The position numbers and the translations under genes were made by a program. The notes under the pieces were generated by a model that was not told the origin of the DNA, ran no database searches, and saw nothing but the letters and a program-made list of their open reading frames with translations. A stretch of 64,000 bases of DNA from Acidimicrobiales bacterium. GTDB lineage: Bacteria > Actinomycetota > Acidimicrobiia > Acidimicrobiales > Acidimicrobilacustridaceae. The stretch spans positions 1 to 64,000 of the forward strand of contig JAGYKS010000024.1 in the NCBI GenBank assembly GCA_018401565.1. The letters are read 5' to 3'. This document shows, piece after piece, positions 47,228-56,358 of the stretch; position 1 is the stretch's first letter, and each line of letters begins with the position of its first letter.

Positions 47228-48181
47228 TCACGGCAGGCGCGAGAACCACGCCAGCGACATCGCTCCGGTGGCGATGAGGGCAGCGAGGGCCGCACCGATG
47301 AACCATCCCGAGATGTCCTGCTGGGCGGTGGTGAACCCGATGGACGAACCGATGTCCACGTAGACCTCCTCCAGCTGTTCGGCGGTGACCGCCGAAAAGA
47401 AGGCACCGCCGGTGTCGGCGGCGATGGACTCGAGGGCGGTGCGGTCCACAGGCACCGGGATGGGTATCGGGTCACCGGGGATGGAGATGGTGCCCTCGTC
47501 GGTGCCAAAGGCGATGGTGGTCACCGGCACGCCCTGTTCGAGGGCGGCGGCCACCGCAAGGTCGTCGGCCCGGCCCGCCGTGGTGGCGCCGTCGGACATC
47601 AGCACGATGGCGGCGGGGACCTGCTCCCCTCCGGGCTCGGGCGGTATGAGGTTGATGGCATCGAGGCTGGCGAAAATGGCCTCACCGATCGCAGTGCGCT
47701 CGGCCAGTTGCAGTCGACCCACGGCCTCGGCGACGAGGTCGCGATCGGTGGTCGGAGGCACGGCGATGGTGGCCACCCCGCTGAAGGTCACCAATCCCAC
47801 GTTCAGCTCCGCTGGCACCACGGCCAAAAAGTCCAGGGCGGCTGCCTGTGCCGCCCGCAGTCGGTCAGGGTCGACGTCCTGGGCCTGCATGGAAAGCGAC
47901 ACGTCGATGGCCAGCATTACTGTGGCCCGTTCCACCGGGACCGTGGTGGGGGCGGTGGGACCTGCCCAGGCCACCACCATGGCGGCCACCGCCAGCACGA
48001 ACAGCGTGGCGGGTAGGTGACGCCGCCAACCGGGGCGACGGGGGGCGACACTGGACAGCAGGTCCACGTTGGTGAACCGCAGCGTGTAGGTGCTGCGCCG
48101 GGTCTGCAACACCACGTAGGCGATGACGGCGGCGGCCACAAAGGCCAGCAGTGCGAGTCGGAGGGGGCTGTCGAAACTCAT
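47228..48181 (-). CDS. VWA-domain membrane protein (BatA-like)
   Basis: 317 residues. Two N-terminal TM segments 'LALLAFVAAAVIAYVVLQTR' and 'ATLFVLAVAAMVVAWAGP', then a VWA domain with MIDAS 'TVMLAIDVSLSMQAQDVDPD' (DxSxS) and 'AAIVLMSDGATTAGRADDLA', then a C-terminal TM 'ISGWFIGAALAALIATGAMS'. Extracytoplasmic VWA partner of MoxR-type ATPases. It overlaps the DUF58 gene by ATGA. Confidence 0.9.
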   Translation of the reverse strand: MSFDSPLRLALLAFVAAAVIAYVVLQTRRSTYTLRFTNVDLLSSVAPRRPGWRRHLPATLFVLAVAAMVVAWAGPTAPTTVPVERATVMLAIDVSLSMQAQDVDPDRLRAAQAAALDFLAVVPAELNVGLVTFSGVATIAVPPTTDRDLVAEAVGRLQLAERTAIGEAIFASLDAINLIPPEPGGEQVPAAIVLMSDGATTAGRADDLAVAAALEQGVPVTTIAFGTDEGTISIPGDPIPIPVPVDRTALESIAADTGGAFFSAVTAEQLEEVYVDIGSSIGFTTAQQDISGWFIGAALAALIATGAMSLAWFSRLP

Positions 48182-49221
48182 GGGCGTACCCGGCTCAGGG
48201 CGTCGACGCGCTGGCGCCGCCAGGCAACGAATCGGGCCAGGTCCACCAGCCAGTCGCGGTCGGTGGACAACATCAGGTGGTCGGCTCCAGCCGAGCGGAT
48301 GCGTCGGGCGATGGTGCGACGCTGGGAGGCGGCGACCTCGGCGAAGCGATGCCGGACACGACGGTCACTGGTCTGCACCTCGATGGTGGCTCCGGTTTCG
48401 GGATCCACCAGCTGCACCACACCGATGTCGGGCAGTGCCATCTCGCGTGGGTCGCTGACTTCCACGGCCAGCACCTCGTTGCGTGTGGCCAGGGCCTGCA
48501 GGGGTCGCTCCCAGTCGCCGTTGTCGAGGAAGTCCGACACCACCACCACCAGCCCGCGGCGTTGGGCGGTGCGGGCGGTACGGGCCAGCGCAGCGGCCAG
48601 CTGGTCGGTCTCGTGGGCTGGCGTGCCGGCGCCACCGCCAGTGGAGGTGGTGGTGGTGAGCGCTGCGTGGGTCAGTGACAGCAACGCCTGCAGGTGGAGC
48701 CGACCACTGCGGGCAGGCACCGTGGACAGGTGGTCGTGGTGTGTGAGGACCGCACCGATGCGGTTGCCGCCACGGGCAGTGAGGAATCCGACGGCCGACA
48801 CCGCCGCCAACGCCAGATCGCGCTTCTCGCACTGCGCGGTGCCAAACGCCATGCTGGCCGACGCGTCCACCACCGCCCACGTTTCCAGCTCGCGGTCAGC
48901 CACCGTCTCGCGCACGTGGGGCTCGATGGTTCGAGCCGTCACGTTCCAGTCGATGCGGCGGACGTCGTCGCCGGCCTGGTAGAGACGGGTCTCACCGGGG
49001 TCGGATCCATGGCCGGGCACCAGGCCCCGGTAATCCCCGTGCAACAGACCGTCGAGGCGTCGGGTGATGGACAACTCCAGCCTGCGGATCACCTCCGCCG
49101 ATGACGTGGTTCCCACCGACGGTGGCAGGCCTGCCGCCCCGGTTGCATCCGGCGCCGACGGGACCGAAGCGCCCTGTGATCGCCTGCGCAGGCCGATCAC
49201 GGGCTGCCGGGTTCGGCCCAT
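48178..49221 (-). CDS. DUF58 domain protein
   Basis: 347 residues. 'GTTSSAEVIRRLELSITRRL', 'GLVPGHGSDPGETRLYQAGD', 'DVRRIDWNVTARTIEPHVRE', the last being the DUF58 signature. 'LETWAVVDASASMAFGTAQC' shows a VWA-like DxSxS pattern within. Middle member of the MoxR-DUF58-VWA module, known to assemble metal or cofactor-dependent enzymes or envelope complexes in other bacteria; the client here is not in the window. Confidence 0.9.
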   Translation of the reverse strand: MGRTRQPVIGLRRRSQGASVPSAPDATGAAGLPPSVGTTSSAEVIRRLELSITRRLDGLLHGDYRGLVPGHGSDPGETRLYQAGDDVRRIDWNVTARTIEPHVRETVADRELETWAVVDASASMAFGTAQCEKRDLALAAVSAVGFLTARGGNRIGAVLTHHDHLSTVPARSGRLHLQALLSLTHAALTTTTSTGGGAGTPAHETDQLAAALARTARTAQRRGLVVVVSDFLDNGDWERPLQALATRNEVLAVEVSDPREMALPDIGVVQLVDPETGATIEVQTSDRRVRHRFAEVAASQRRTIARRIRSAGADHLMLSTDRDWLVDLARFVAWRRQRVDALSRVRP

Positions 49222-50345
49222 GCCGACGGGTTGGGTGCCGGCGGTTGCGCAGGTGCACCCCAGATGGCGCCGGCATCGTTGACCGACTGGCCGATCCCGC
49301 CGCCACCCGACGTGTCGCCGGCCTGCCGGGCGGGGTCCTGCGACGGGGTGATTCGTGGGGCGGGCACGGTGCTGAGGATTCGGGTCAGTACCTGCTCAAC
49401 GTCTCGGCCCTGGGCCAGCGCCTCGTACGACAGCACCAGACGGTGGCGCAGGATCTCCGGGGCGACGTCGAACACATCCTGGGGCAGGGCGTAGGTGCGT
49501 CCGCGCAGCAGTGCCAGAGCCCGCGCCCCGGCCACCAGGGCCAGACTGGCCCGGGGGCTGGCGCCGAAGCTGATGAGTTCGACCAGTTCGGGGAGGCCGT
49601 GGGCGGCGGGGTCCCGGGTGGACAACACCAGCGACACGGCGTAGTCCACCACCCCGTGATCCACGTACACGGCATCAGCGGCCCGTTGCAGCCCGGCCAG
49701 ATCCCCCAGGGCGAGCACCTGACTGGCGTGCGGAGGATCCACACCCATGCGGTGGACGATCTCGCGTTCCTCTGCGGGTTCGGGGTAGCCCAGCGTGACC
49801 TTCATCATGAATCGGTCGCGTTGTGCCTCGGGGAGCGGGTAGACGCCTTCGCTCTCGATGGGGTTCTGGGTGGCCAGCACCAAAAATGGCTCGGGCACCG
49901 GGTGGGTCACGCCTCCGATGGTGACCTGATGTTCGGCCATCACTTCGAGCAGCGCAGACTGCACCTTGGCCGGGGCCCGGTTCACCTCATCGGCGAGCAG
50001 GAAGTTCACAAAGACCGGACCCAGTTCCACGTCGAATGTCTCTGACGATGCCCGATAGATGCGGGTGCCGGTGATGTCGGCGGGCAGAAGGTCAGGGGTG
50101 AACTGGATGCGGGCAAACGACCCACCGACCACGGTGGCCAACGTCTCCACCGCCAGGGTCTTGGCCAAACCGGGGACACCCTCGAGCAGCACGTGACCGC
50201 GTGCCAGCAGACAAACCAGCATCCGTTCGATGGCCCGGTCCTGCCCGACGATCACCTTTTTGACCTCGAACAGGGCACGTTCGACGAGCTCAGCCGACGC
50301 CACTGGAGCGCCAGGGGCGGGTGTGTTGTGGGGGGTTGCTTGCAT
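49197..50345 (-). CDS. MoxR-family AAA+ ATPase
   Basis: ATG 50345 with 'AGGAG' 5 bases upstream; a TTG 50396 start would lie at the promoter and is rejected. 'ELVERALFEVKKVIVGQDRA', Walker A-like 'VLLEGVPGLAKTLAVETLAT', Walker B 'FVNFLLADEVNRAPAKVQSA', sensor 1 'FLVLATQNPIESEGVYPLPE' and 'AQRDRFMMKVTLGYP'. 382 residues with a disordered Pro/Gly C-terminus ('PARQAGDTSGGGGIGQS'). It overlaps DUF58 by 25 bases, so the three genes form one operon. Confidence 0.93.
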   Translation of the reverse strand: MQATPHNTPAPGAPVASAELVERALFEVKKVIVGQDRAIERMLVCLLARGHVLLEGVPGLAKTLAVETLATVVGGSFARIQFTPDLLPADITGTRIYRASSETFDVELGPVFVNFLLADEVNRAPAKVQSALLEVMAEHQVTIGGVTHPVPEPFLVLATQNPIESEGVYPLPEAQRDRFMMKVTLGYPEPAEEREIVHRMGVDPPHASQVLALGDLAGLQRAADAVYVDHGVVDYAVSLVLSTRDPAAHGLPELVELISFGASPRASLALVAGARALALLRGRTYALPQDVFDVAPEILRHRLVLSYEALAQGRDVEQVLTRILSTVPAPRITPSQDPARQAGDTSGGGGIGQSVNDAGAIWGAPAQPPAPNPSAWAEPGSP

Positions 50346-50394
50346 GCCAGCTCCTGGTTGCGGCGGGGGGATTGAGGCCTCGGGTACTGCCGAC

Positions 50395-50400
50395 AAGCTA
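50395..50400 (-). promoter_or_regulatory. -10 element of the moxR-DUF58-VWA operon
   Basis: TAGCTT on the minus strand. Transcription from about 50388 would give a ~43-base leader with an AGGAG SD before ATG 50345. Confidence 0.4.
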
Positions 50401-50526
50401 GGCCCGATGGATGCGGAATGCGACGCACCCCTGGTGTTCGACGTCGCCGGCCCGGGTCGTTGTCGCTGTGATGAGGCCCGAGTGTTGTCGTGGTTGGGCC
50501 CCGGCCGGGTGGCGCAGGGCGGCGGG

Positions 50527-50532
50527 TAGGCT
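50527..50532 (+). promoter_or_regulatory. -10 element of ftsY
   Basis: TAGGCT in the context gggTAGGCT, eight bases before ATG 50541, so a leaderless or nearly leaderless message. Confidence 0.45.
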
Positions 50533-50540
50533 CACGGCCA

Positions 50541-51692
50541 ATGGAGCTCGTAATTTTCCTCGCCGTTGTTGTCGTCGCGCTGGTACTGGTCGCCGGGGTG
50601 GGTGTGGCCACCCGTCGACGCCGGGGCGTGGACCTTGAGCCGCCGCCCGGGGATGGCCCAGGGGCCGGCGTTGTCGAGCTTGAGCCTGAGGTTGTCGAGC
50701 TTGAGCCTGAGGTTGTCGAGCCTGAGCCTGAGGTTGTCGAGCTTGAGCCTGAGGTTGTCGAGCCTGAGGTCGTCGAGCTTGAGCCTGAGGCGCTGGTCAG
50801 GCCCAGGTTCCGGGATCGGCTGGCCAAGGCCCGCAATCGCTTCTCGGGTGCTCTGGGATCTCTTCGCGGTGGCCGTATCGACGACTCGGTGTGGGAAGAC
50901 CTCGAGTACGCCCTGTTGGGTGCCGACGTGGGGGTGAAGGCCACCACCGAGATGCTCGACGCCGTTCGGGCCACGGTCGCCGAGCAGCGACTGACCGAAG
51001 GTGACGAACTGTTGGCTGCGCTCAAGGCCGAGATGCTTCGACGGCTCGGGGGGTTCGACACGGTTCTTCACAAGTCGGATTCGGCTCCGACCATCTGGCT
51101 GCTGGTGGGGGTGAACGGCGTGGGCAAGACCACCACCGCAGGGAAGCTGGCCCATCGTCAGGTGGGCATCGGAGACAAGGTGATGCTGGCCGCCGGCGAC
51201 ACCTTCAGGGCTGCCGCCGCCGAGCAACTCACCATGTGGGCCGATCGCACTGGGGCCTCGATCGTGCGGGGCGCATCCGGTGGCGACCCGTCGTCGGTGG
51301 TGTTTGATGCCGTGGCATCGGCTGCCGCCCAGGGTTGCGACCTCGTGATCGCGGACACCGCAGGTCGCCTGCACACCAAGTCCAACCTCATGGACGAACT
51401 GGGCAAGGTGCGGCGTGTGGCCGACAAGGGAGAGGGGTCGGTGACCGAGGTGCTGCTGGTGCTGGACGCCACCACCGGCCAAAACGGCCTGGTGCAGGCC
51501 CGTCAGTTCACCGAGGCGGTGGAGCTGACCGGTGTGGTCCTGACCAAGCTGGACGGGTCAGCCAAGGGCGGCATCGTGCTGGCCATCCAGTCCGAGCTGG
51601 GCATCCCCGTGAAGTTGGTGGGTCTCGGCGAGACCGCCACCGACCTGGTGGACTTTGACGCAGCCGAATTCGTGGAGGCCCTGTTCGAATGA
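50541..51692 (+). CDS. ftsY: Signal recognition particle receptor FtsY
   Basis: ATG 50541: TM anchor 'MELVIFLAVVVVALVLVAGV', basic stop-transfer, then an acidic A domain made of VVELEPE repeats (about residues 44-84), 'RPRFRDRLAKARNRFSGALG' and the NG domain: 'WEDLEYALLGADVGVKATTE', G1 'WLLVGVNGVGKTTTAGKLAH', 'DTFRAAAAEQLTMWADRTGA', 'CDLVIADTAGRLHTKSNLMD', 'GVVLTKLDGSAKGGIVLAIQ'. 383 residues, intact. Targets ribosome-nascent chains to the membrane together with Ffh, encoded 650 bases downstream. Confidence 0.96.
   Translation: MELVIFLAVVVVALVLVAGVGVATRRRRGVDLEPPPGDGPGAGVVELEPEVVELEPEVVEPEPEVVELEPEVVEPEVVELEPEALVRPRFRDRLAKARNRFSGALGSLRGGRIDDSVWEDLEYALLGADVGVKATTEMLDAVRATVAEQRLTEGDELLAALKAEMLRRLGGFDTVLHKSDSAPTIWLLVGVNGVGKTTTAGKLAHRQVGIGDKVMLAAGDTFRAAAAEQLTMWADRTGASIVRGASGGDPSSVVFDAVASAAAQGCDLVIADTAGRLHTKSNLMDELGKVRRVADKGEGSVTEVLLVLDATTGQNGLVQARQFTEAVELTGVVLTKLDGSAKGGIVLAIQSELGIPVKLVGLGETATDLVDFDAAEFVEALFE
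50670..50789. repeat. 21-bp tandem repeat inside ftsY
   Basis: Unit gttgtcgagcttgagcctgag, six copies (the fifth shortened by 6 bases), differing by only one or two bases each (gagctt/gagcct, gtt/gtc). It encodes the heptad VVELEPE/VVEPEPE. Near-identical codons indicate recent slippage. Confidence 0.95.
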
Positions 51693-52290
51693 GCAACCAA
51701 CTGAACGACCTGATGGGCAACTGGATGATTGACAGGACGCTTAACCGGGCGGGCACTCCTGTGCGTGTCGACGACATCGTGGACACGCCGGCGGCACAGG
51801 TCGCCGGGGCCGTCGCCGGCAAAGCCCGCCACCTGGTGTGGCGTTTGATCGTGCTTCCACTGCGAGTGCTGCGGCGTGCCACCGTGCTCGCCTTTCGGGC
51901 CGGTGTGCAGGTGGGTTCGGTGCCGGTTCGGGTGACGGCGGCGGCGTCTCGTCGTCTCGGGCTGGTGGGCATAGTGTGTCTGGTCGCCGGAGTGGCGGTC
52001 GGACTGCTGGCGTTGCGCCGGTGTCGGGGCGTCAGCTGCGGCAGCGTCTGCGCACCCTCACCGCCGGCAGCCGTCCGCTGCCCGACGCCGAACTGCGGTC
52101 AGCGGTTGTGGCCGAGCTGGCTGCCGCCCAGAGGACGTGGCACCTTCCCCAGCCCGAGGTTGCCGTGTCCGGCGGGGTGGTCACGCTCACAGGCGGCTCC
52201 CCGCACGACACGGCCCGCATCGAAGTTGAGGCGGCCACAGCAGCGGTGCCTGGGGTTCAGGGCGTTGTGAACCGCCTGGTGGTGTCGTGA
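51689..52290 (+). CDS. BON-domain protein with N-terminal membrane region, one frameshift
   Basis: ATG 51689 is coupled to the ftsY stop (ATGA). 'MSNQLNDLMGNWMIDRTLNR' and 'GIVCLVAGVAVGLLALRR' (membrane segment) lie in the first frame; an indel near 52010 leads to 'RQLRQRLRTLTAGSRPLPDA' and the BON domain 'HLPQPEVAVSGGVVTLTGGS', 'EAATAAVPGVQGVVNRLVVS'. About 200 residues. BON domains bind phospholipid; role unknown. Confidence 0.75.
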
Positions 52291-52329
52291 CTGCCGTTGT
52301 CCCCACCTGCCGCTCTCTCCGCCTGCCGA

Positions 52330-52335
52330 TAGGAT
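52330..52335 (+). promoter_or_regulatory. -10 element of ffh
   Basis: TAGGAT, nine bases before ATG 52345; the message would be nearly leaderless. Confidence 0.4.
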
Positions 52336-52344
52336 CTGCCCCTC

Positions 52345-53834
52345 ATGTTTGAGACCCTTTCAGACCGCTTCGATGGGATCTTTGCGCGACTGCGCGGCAA
52401 GGGGAAGCTGAGCGACGCCGACGTCGACGAGGTCCTGCGTGAGATACGGATCGCTCTGCTCGAGGCCGACGTCAACCTGGCCGTGGTCAAGGGATTCATT
52501 GCCCGGGTGCGTGAGCGCTCGGTGGGCGAGGAACTCTCGGGTGCGCTGAACCCGGCCCAGCAGGTCATCAAGATCGTCCATTCCGAACTCATCGAGATCC
52601 TCGGTGGTGAGACGTTCAAGGTGTCGTTCGCGTCAAGCCGCCCACCGTGGTGCTCATGGCCGGGCTGCAGGGTTCGGGCAAGACCACCAACACCGCCAAG
52701 CTGGCCCGCTGGTTCAAGGCCCAGGGACGCAACCCGCTGATGGTGGGAGCCGACCTCCAGCGTCCGGCCGCCGTGGAGCAGCTGCGCACCCTGGGCGAGC
52801 AGATTGACGTGCCGGTGTTCAGCGAAGCCACCGACCCGGTGTCGGTGGCCCGGGCTGGCAAGGAACACGCCATGCGCACCGGCCGCGACGTGTTGCTGGT
52901 GGATACCGCCGGCCGCCTTGCCATCGACGCCGAACTGATGGACGAGGTGCGCCTCATCAGTGAGGCGGTCAGCCCCGACTACACGCTGCTGGTGATCGAC
53001 GCCATGACCGGCCAGGACGCCGTGGCCACCGCCGAGGCGTTCCATCAGACGCTCGAACTCGACGGCGTGATCCTGACCAAGCTCGACGGCGACGCCCGCG
53101 GTGGTGCCGCCCTGTCGGTTCGCCAGGTGGTCGGTCGTCCCATCGCCTTTGCCTCCACCGGTGAGAAGCTTGCCGACTTCGACCTGTTCCACCCCGACCG
53201 TCTGGCCGGCCGCATCCTGGGCATGGGAGACGTCCTCAGCCTCATCGAGAAGGCTGAGGAGGTCTACGCCGCCGAGGAAGCCGAGGAGGCCGCCGCCCGG
53301 CTCATGGACGGGCGGTTCACCCTCGAGGACTTCCTCGACCAGCTCCAGCAGATCAAGAAGATGGGTCCGCTGTCGGGGATCATGGGCATGCTGCCGGGGA
53401 TCCCCAAGGAAGTTCGCAACGCCGAGATTGACGACGGCCAGCTCGGCAGGGTGGAGGCCATGATCAGGTCGATGACCCCGGCCGAGCGGATCGACCCGTC
53501 CATCATCGACGGCTCGCGCCGGGCCCGTATCGCCACTGGTTCGGGGACCACACCCAACGACATCTCCACGCTGGTCAAGCAATTCAGCGAAATGCAGCAG
53601 ATGATGAAGAAAATGGGCGGTCTGGGCTCGAAAAAGGGCCCGGCCAAGTCCCGAAAGGCCAAGAAACGCAAGGGACGTGGTGGTGGCCGGGTGACGGCAA
53701 AGGGTGGCGCCGGCGTGCCGATGCCCGACATCGCCGCTGAGATCGAGGCAGGTCTCGGGGCGTTCGGCGGCAAGGGTGGGGGAGGCTCCCGAAAGGGTGC
53801 CGCTGACGACCTGACCCTCCCGGGCTTGCCCTGA
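52345..53834 (+). CDS. ffh: Signal recognition particle protein Ffh, one frameshift
   Basis: SRP54 GTPase. N domain 'MFETLSDRFDGIFARLRGKG' and 'LREIRIALLEADVNLAVVKG'; an indel near 52628 just before G1 'VVLMAGLQGSGKTTNTAKLA'; 'MVGADLQRPAAVEQLRTLGE', 'DVLLVDTAGRLAIDAELMDE', 'GVILTKLDGDARGGAALSVR'. The Met-rich M domain 'EMQQMMKKMGGLGSKKGPAK' is followed by an unusual Gly/Lys tail 'GGGRVTAKGGAGVPMPDIAA'. About 496 residues. Confidence 0.95.
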
Positions 53835-53916
53835 AGGTCCATTTCGGACCACGATGGTTGGCCGTCGCCCGGCCGGCCGGCCAAGATTCGACGATACGGA
53901 AGAGAAGGTTTCACAC

Positions 53917-54231
53917 GTGGTCAAGCTCCGCCTCATGCGCATGGGCAAGAAGAAGCAGCCCACCTACCGAGTGGTGGCCACCGATGCGCGTTCACCACGC
54001 GATGGTCGGTTCCTGCAGATCGTGGGGCACTACGATCCCCGGCGCGAGCCGTCCAACATCGTGATCGACAACGACAAGGCCGTGCAATGGCTGCGCAAGG
54101 GTGCCCAGCCCACTGAGGCCGTGCGCAAGCTGCTGACGATCTCTGGCGCATGGGCCGAGTACACCGGCGAGGCCGCTCCGGCCGCCAGCGTGCCGGCTGG
54201 GGCCGCCTCCAGCGAGGCGACCGCATCGTGA
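53917..54231 (+). CDS. rpsP: 30S ribosomal protein S16
   Basis: GTG 53917 with 'agagaagg' upstream: 'VKLRLMRMGKKKQPTYRVVA', 'TDARSPRDGRFLQIVGHYDP', 'KAVQWLRKGAQPTEAVRKLL'. 104 residues including an Ala-rich C-terminal extension ('GEAAPAASVPAGAASSEATA'), common in actinobacteria. Overlaps khpA by GTGA. Confidence 0.95.
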   Translation: MVKLRLMRMGKKKQPTYRVVATDARSPRDGRFLQIVGHYDPRREPSNIVIDNDKAVQWLRKGAQPTEAVRKLLTISGAWAEYTGEAAPAASVPAGAASSEATAS

Positions 54232-54542
54232 GTGACGACAACGCAAACGCCGTCGATGACAACGCCGTCGACGACGATGTCGATGACGGCAACGAACTTC
54301 CCGGTGCCCACGCCATTGACGTGCTGGCTTACCTGGTCGAGTCCATCGTGGAGGATCCCGACGGGGTCGAGGTCGAACTCGATGACACCGGCAGCCGGGT
54401 TCGTCTCAACGTGACGGTGTCGCCTGGCGACATGGGCCGGGTCATCGGCAAGCGTGGTCGGGTGGCCAACGCCATTCGAACCGTGGTGCGGGCTGCCGCC
54501 GTGCGTGACGAGCTTGAGGTCGACGTGGAGTTTGTCGACTGA
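54228..54542 (+). CDS. khpA: RNA-binding KH-domain protein KhpA
   Basis: Single KH domain: 'HAIDVLAYLVESIVEDPDGV', 'SPGDMGRVIGKRGRVANAIR' with the GxxG loop (IGKRG), 'TVVRAAAVRDELEVDVEFV'. A 30-residue acidic Asp/Asn N-terminus ('DDNANAVDDNAVDDDVDDGN') is unusual. 104 residues. Usual place between rpsP and rimM. Confidence 0.93.
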   Translation: MSDDNANAVDDNAVDDDVDDGNELPGAHAIDVLAYLVESIVEDPDGVEVELDDTGSRVRLNVTVSPGDMGRVIGKRGRVANAIRTVVRAAAVRDELEVDVEFVD

Positions 54543-54544
54543 GC

Positions 54545-55049
54545 ATGTCCGGCCCCCCGGGCCTGCTCGAGATCGGGCGCATCGACCGGCCCCACGGCAT
54601 CCGTGGTGGCGTGCTGGTGCGCATGCTGTCCAACAATCCCGACCGACTGGCTGTTGGCGCGCCTGGTGGCGCGCATCGACGGCGTGGACCGGGTGCTGAC
54701 CATCGATGCGGTGCAAGCCCATCAGGACCGTTGGTTGGTTGAGTTCGCGGGGGTGCACGGACGCGAAGGCTCCGAGGCGGTGGCGGGGGCGAAGCTGCTG
54801 GCCGAGCCCGTCGTGGATGATCCCGACAGCTACTGGGTCCACGATCTGGTTGGGGCCGACATTGTGGACACCAGCGGTGCCACCCACGGCACGGTGGTCA
54901 ACGTGATCGACAACCCTGCGTCGGACATTCTTGAACTCGATACCGGGTTGCTGGTCCCGTTGCGGTTCGCCCAGTGGGATCCCGATGCGCCGACTGGTCG
55001 GCGTCGCCTGGTGGTGGACGGACCGGTCGGACTGCTGGACGGGCCCTGA
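54545..55049 (+). CDS. rimM: Ribosome maturation factor RimM, one frameshift
   Basis: 'MSGPPGLLEIGRIDRPHGIR' and 'GGVLVRMLSNNPDRL', then an indel near 54655 and 'RVLTIDAVQAHQDRWLVEFA', 'GREGSEAVAGAKLLAEPVVD', PRC barrel 'SYWVHDLVGADIVDTSGATH' and 'LLVPLRFAQWDPDAPTGRRR'. About 168 residues. Stop overlaps trmD as TGATG. Confidence 0.92.
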
Positions 55050-55771
55050 TGCGCATCGACGTCATCACCATCTTCGGTGACGTCGTGGACACGGTGGCCT
55101 CAGCCGGTGTGATCGGCCGGGCCCGCTCAGCCGGACTCCTCGACATCCGGATCCACGACCCTCGTGACGCCACCACCGACGCCCATCGCACCGTGGACGA
55201 TGCTCCGTTTGGTGGGGGAGCCGGCATGGTGATGCAACCCGAGCCGTTGTTCGCAACCGTCGACCGGGTGGAACCTCCACGTCCGGTGTTGTTGTTGGGC
55301 CCCGCCGGTGATCGCTTTGACCAGGACATGGCCCGCCGACTGGCCGCCCTCGACGGCTTCACGCTGGTGTGCGGCCGGTACGAGGGCGTGGATGAACGGG
55401 TACGTCGCCACCTGTGCGACGGCGAGCTGTCGGTGGGCGACTACGTGCTCGCCGGCGGTGAGGTGGCCGCTGCAGTGGTGATCGAGGCGGTTGGACGATT
55501 GGTCCCCGGGGTGCTCGGAAATGACGCCTCGATCACCGACGAGTCGTTCGCCGACAGACTTCTGGAATACCCGCAGTACACCCGTCCGGCCGAATTTCGG
55601 GGCCATGCGGTTCCCGAGGTGCTGCGCAGCGGTGATCACGCCCGGGTCGAACGCTGGCGTCGGGCCCAGGCCCTGCATCGCACCGTGGCCGTGCGTCCCG
55701 ACCTCATCGAGGCGCGTGGCGGCCTCAGCGATGCTGACCGACGGTTGCTCGAGGAGTTCCCAGCTGAGTGA
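55049..55771 (+). CDS. trmD: tRNA m1G37 methyltransferase TrmD
   Basis: '[20 protein letters not shown]', '[20 protein letters not shown]', trefoil-knot SAM site '[20 protein letters not shown]' and '[20 protein letters not shown]', '[20 protein letters not shown]', '[20 protein letters not shown]'. 240 residues, intact, all catalytic blocks present. Confidence 0.96.
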   Translation: MRIDVITIFGDVVDTVASAGVIGRARSAGLLDIRIHDPRDATTDAHRTVDDAPFGGGAGMVMQPEPLFATVDRVEPPRPVLLLGPAGDRFDQDMARRLAALDGFTLVCGRYEGVDERVRRHLCDGELSVGDYVLAGGEVAAAVVIEAVGRLVPGVLGNDASITDESFADRLLEYPQYTRPAEFRGHAVPEVLRSGDHARVERWRRAQALHRTVAVRPDLIEARGGLSDADRRLLEEFPAE

Positions 55772-55772
55772 A

Positions 55773-55830
55773 CGCCCGCTGGGTGCACGCCCGCTGGGAG
55801 CGCGTCCGCTGGGAGCGTGCACTGGGTGCA
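55773..55830. repeat. 15-bp imperfect tandem repeat between trmD and rplS
   Basis: cgcccgctgggtgca, cgcccgctgggagcg, cgtccgctgggagcg, then a 13-base partial copy, starting 2 bases after the trmD stop. A small stem CACGCC-TAC-GGCGTG follows at 55829-55843. Confidence 0.9.
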
Positions 55831-55920
55831 CGCCTACGGCGTGGGCGATTGTGCCGCCTCGCTTTGTGGCCAGCGGTGGCGGGCGCCTACTGTGTGGCTC
55901 TTCCCAAACTTCTCATTCAT

Positions 55921-55939
55921 GGAATCCCGGCGGGATTCC
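55921..55939 (+). promoter_or_regulatory. Perfect hairpin upstream of rplS
   Basis: GGAATCCC-GGC-GGGATTCC, an 8-bp perfect stem with 3-base loop, 26 bases before the rplS ATG. No U-tract. It could be an attenuator, an L19 leader element or a processing site between trmD and rplS. Confidence 0.55.
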
Positions 55940-55964
55940 TGCCCAGCGATGGAGCACCCCAGCT

Positions 55965-56309
55965 ATGAAGCCGACCGATCTGGTTGACAACCGACACATG
56001 CGCACCGACATCCCGGACTTCGGTCCCGGTGACACCCTGAAGGTGCATGTGCGAGTGGTGGAGGGCACCCGCGAGCGGGTGCAGGTGTTCCAGGGTGCCG
56101 TCATCCGGCGTCAGGGCTCGGGGATTGCCGAGACCTTCACGGTTCGCAAGGTGTCGTTCGGTGTGGGCGTCGAGCGCACCTTCCCGGTGCATTCACCGAT
56201 CGTGTCCATGATCGAGCGCACCACCCGTGGCGACGTTCGCCGGGCCAAGCTGTATTACCTGCGCGACCGCGTCGGCAAGAAGGCCAAGATCAAGGAGAAG
56301 CGGGACTGA
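55965..56309 (+). CDS. rplS: 50S ribosomal protein L19
   Basis: '[20 protein letters not shown]', '[20 protein letters not shown]', '[20 protein letters not shown]', '[20 protein letters not shown]', ending '[10 protein letters not shown]'. 114 residues, intact. Separated from trmD by 193 bases holding repeats and hairpins. Confidence 0.97.
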   Translation: MKPTDLVDNRHMRTDIPDFGPGDTLKVHVRVVEGTRERVQVFQGAVIRRQGSGIAETFTVRKVSFGVGVERTFPVHSPIVSMIERTTRGDVRRAKLYYLRDRVGKKAKIKEKRD

Positions 56310-56358
56310 CGTCCGGCCTCCTTCACTGCCAGTGGTGCCGAACACCACGGAGGGTGCG

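Noticed and set aside
50490..50540. Earlier ftsY start at 50490
   Set aside because: The TM anchor 'MELVIFLAVVVV' at 50541 and the TAGGCT hexamer before it make ATG 50541 the better start.
55768..55968. 67-codon frame between trmD and rplS
   Set aside because: It is largely the translation of a 15-bp tandem repeat (Ala-Arg-Trp units) with no further protein-like features.
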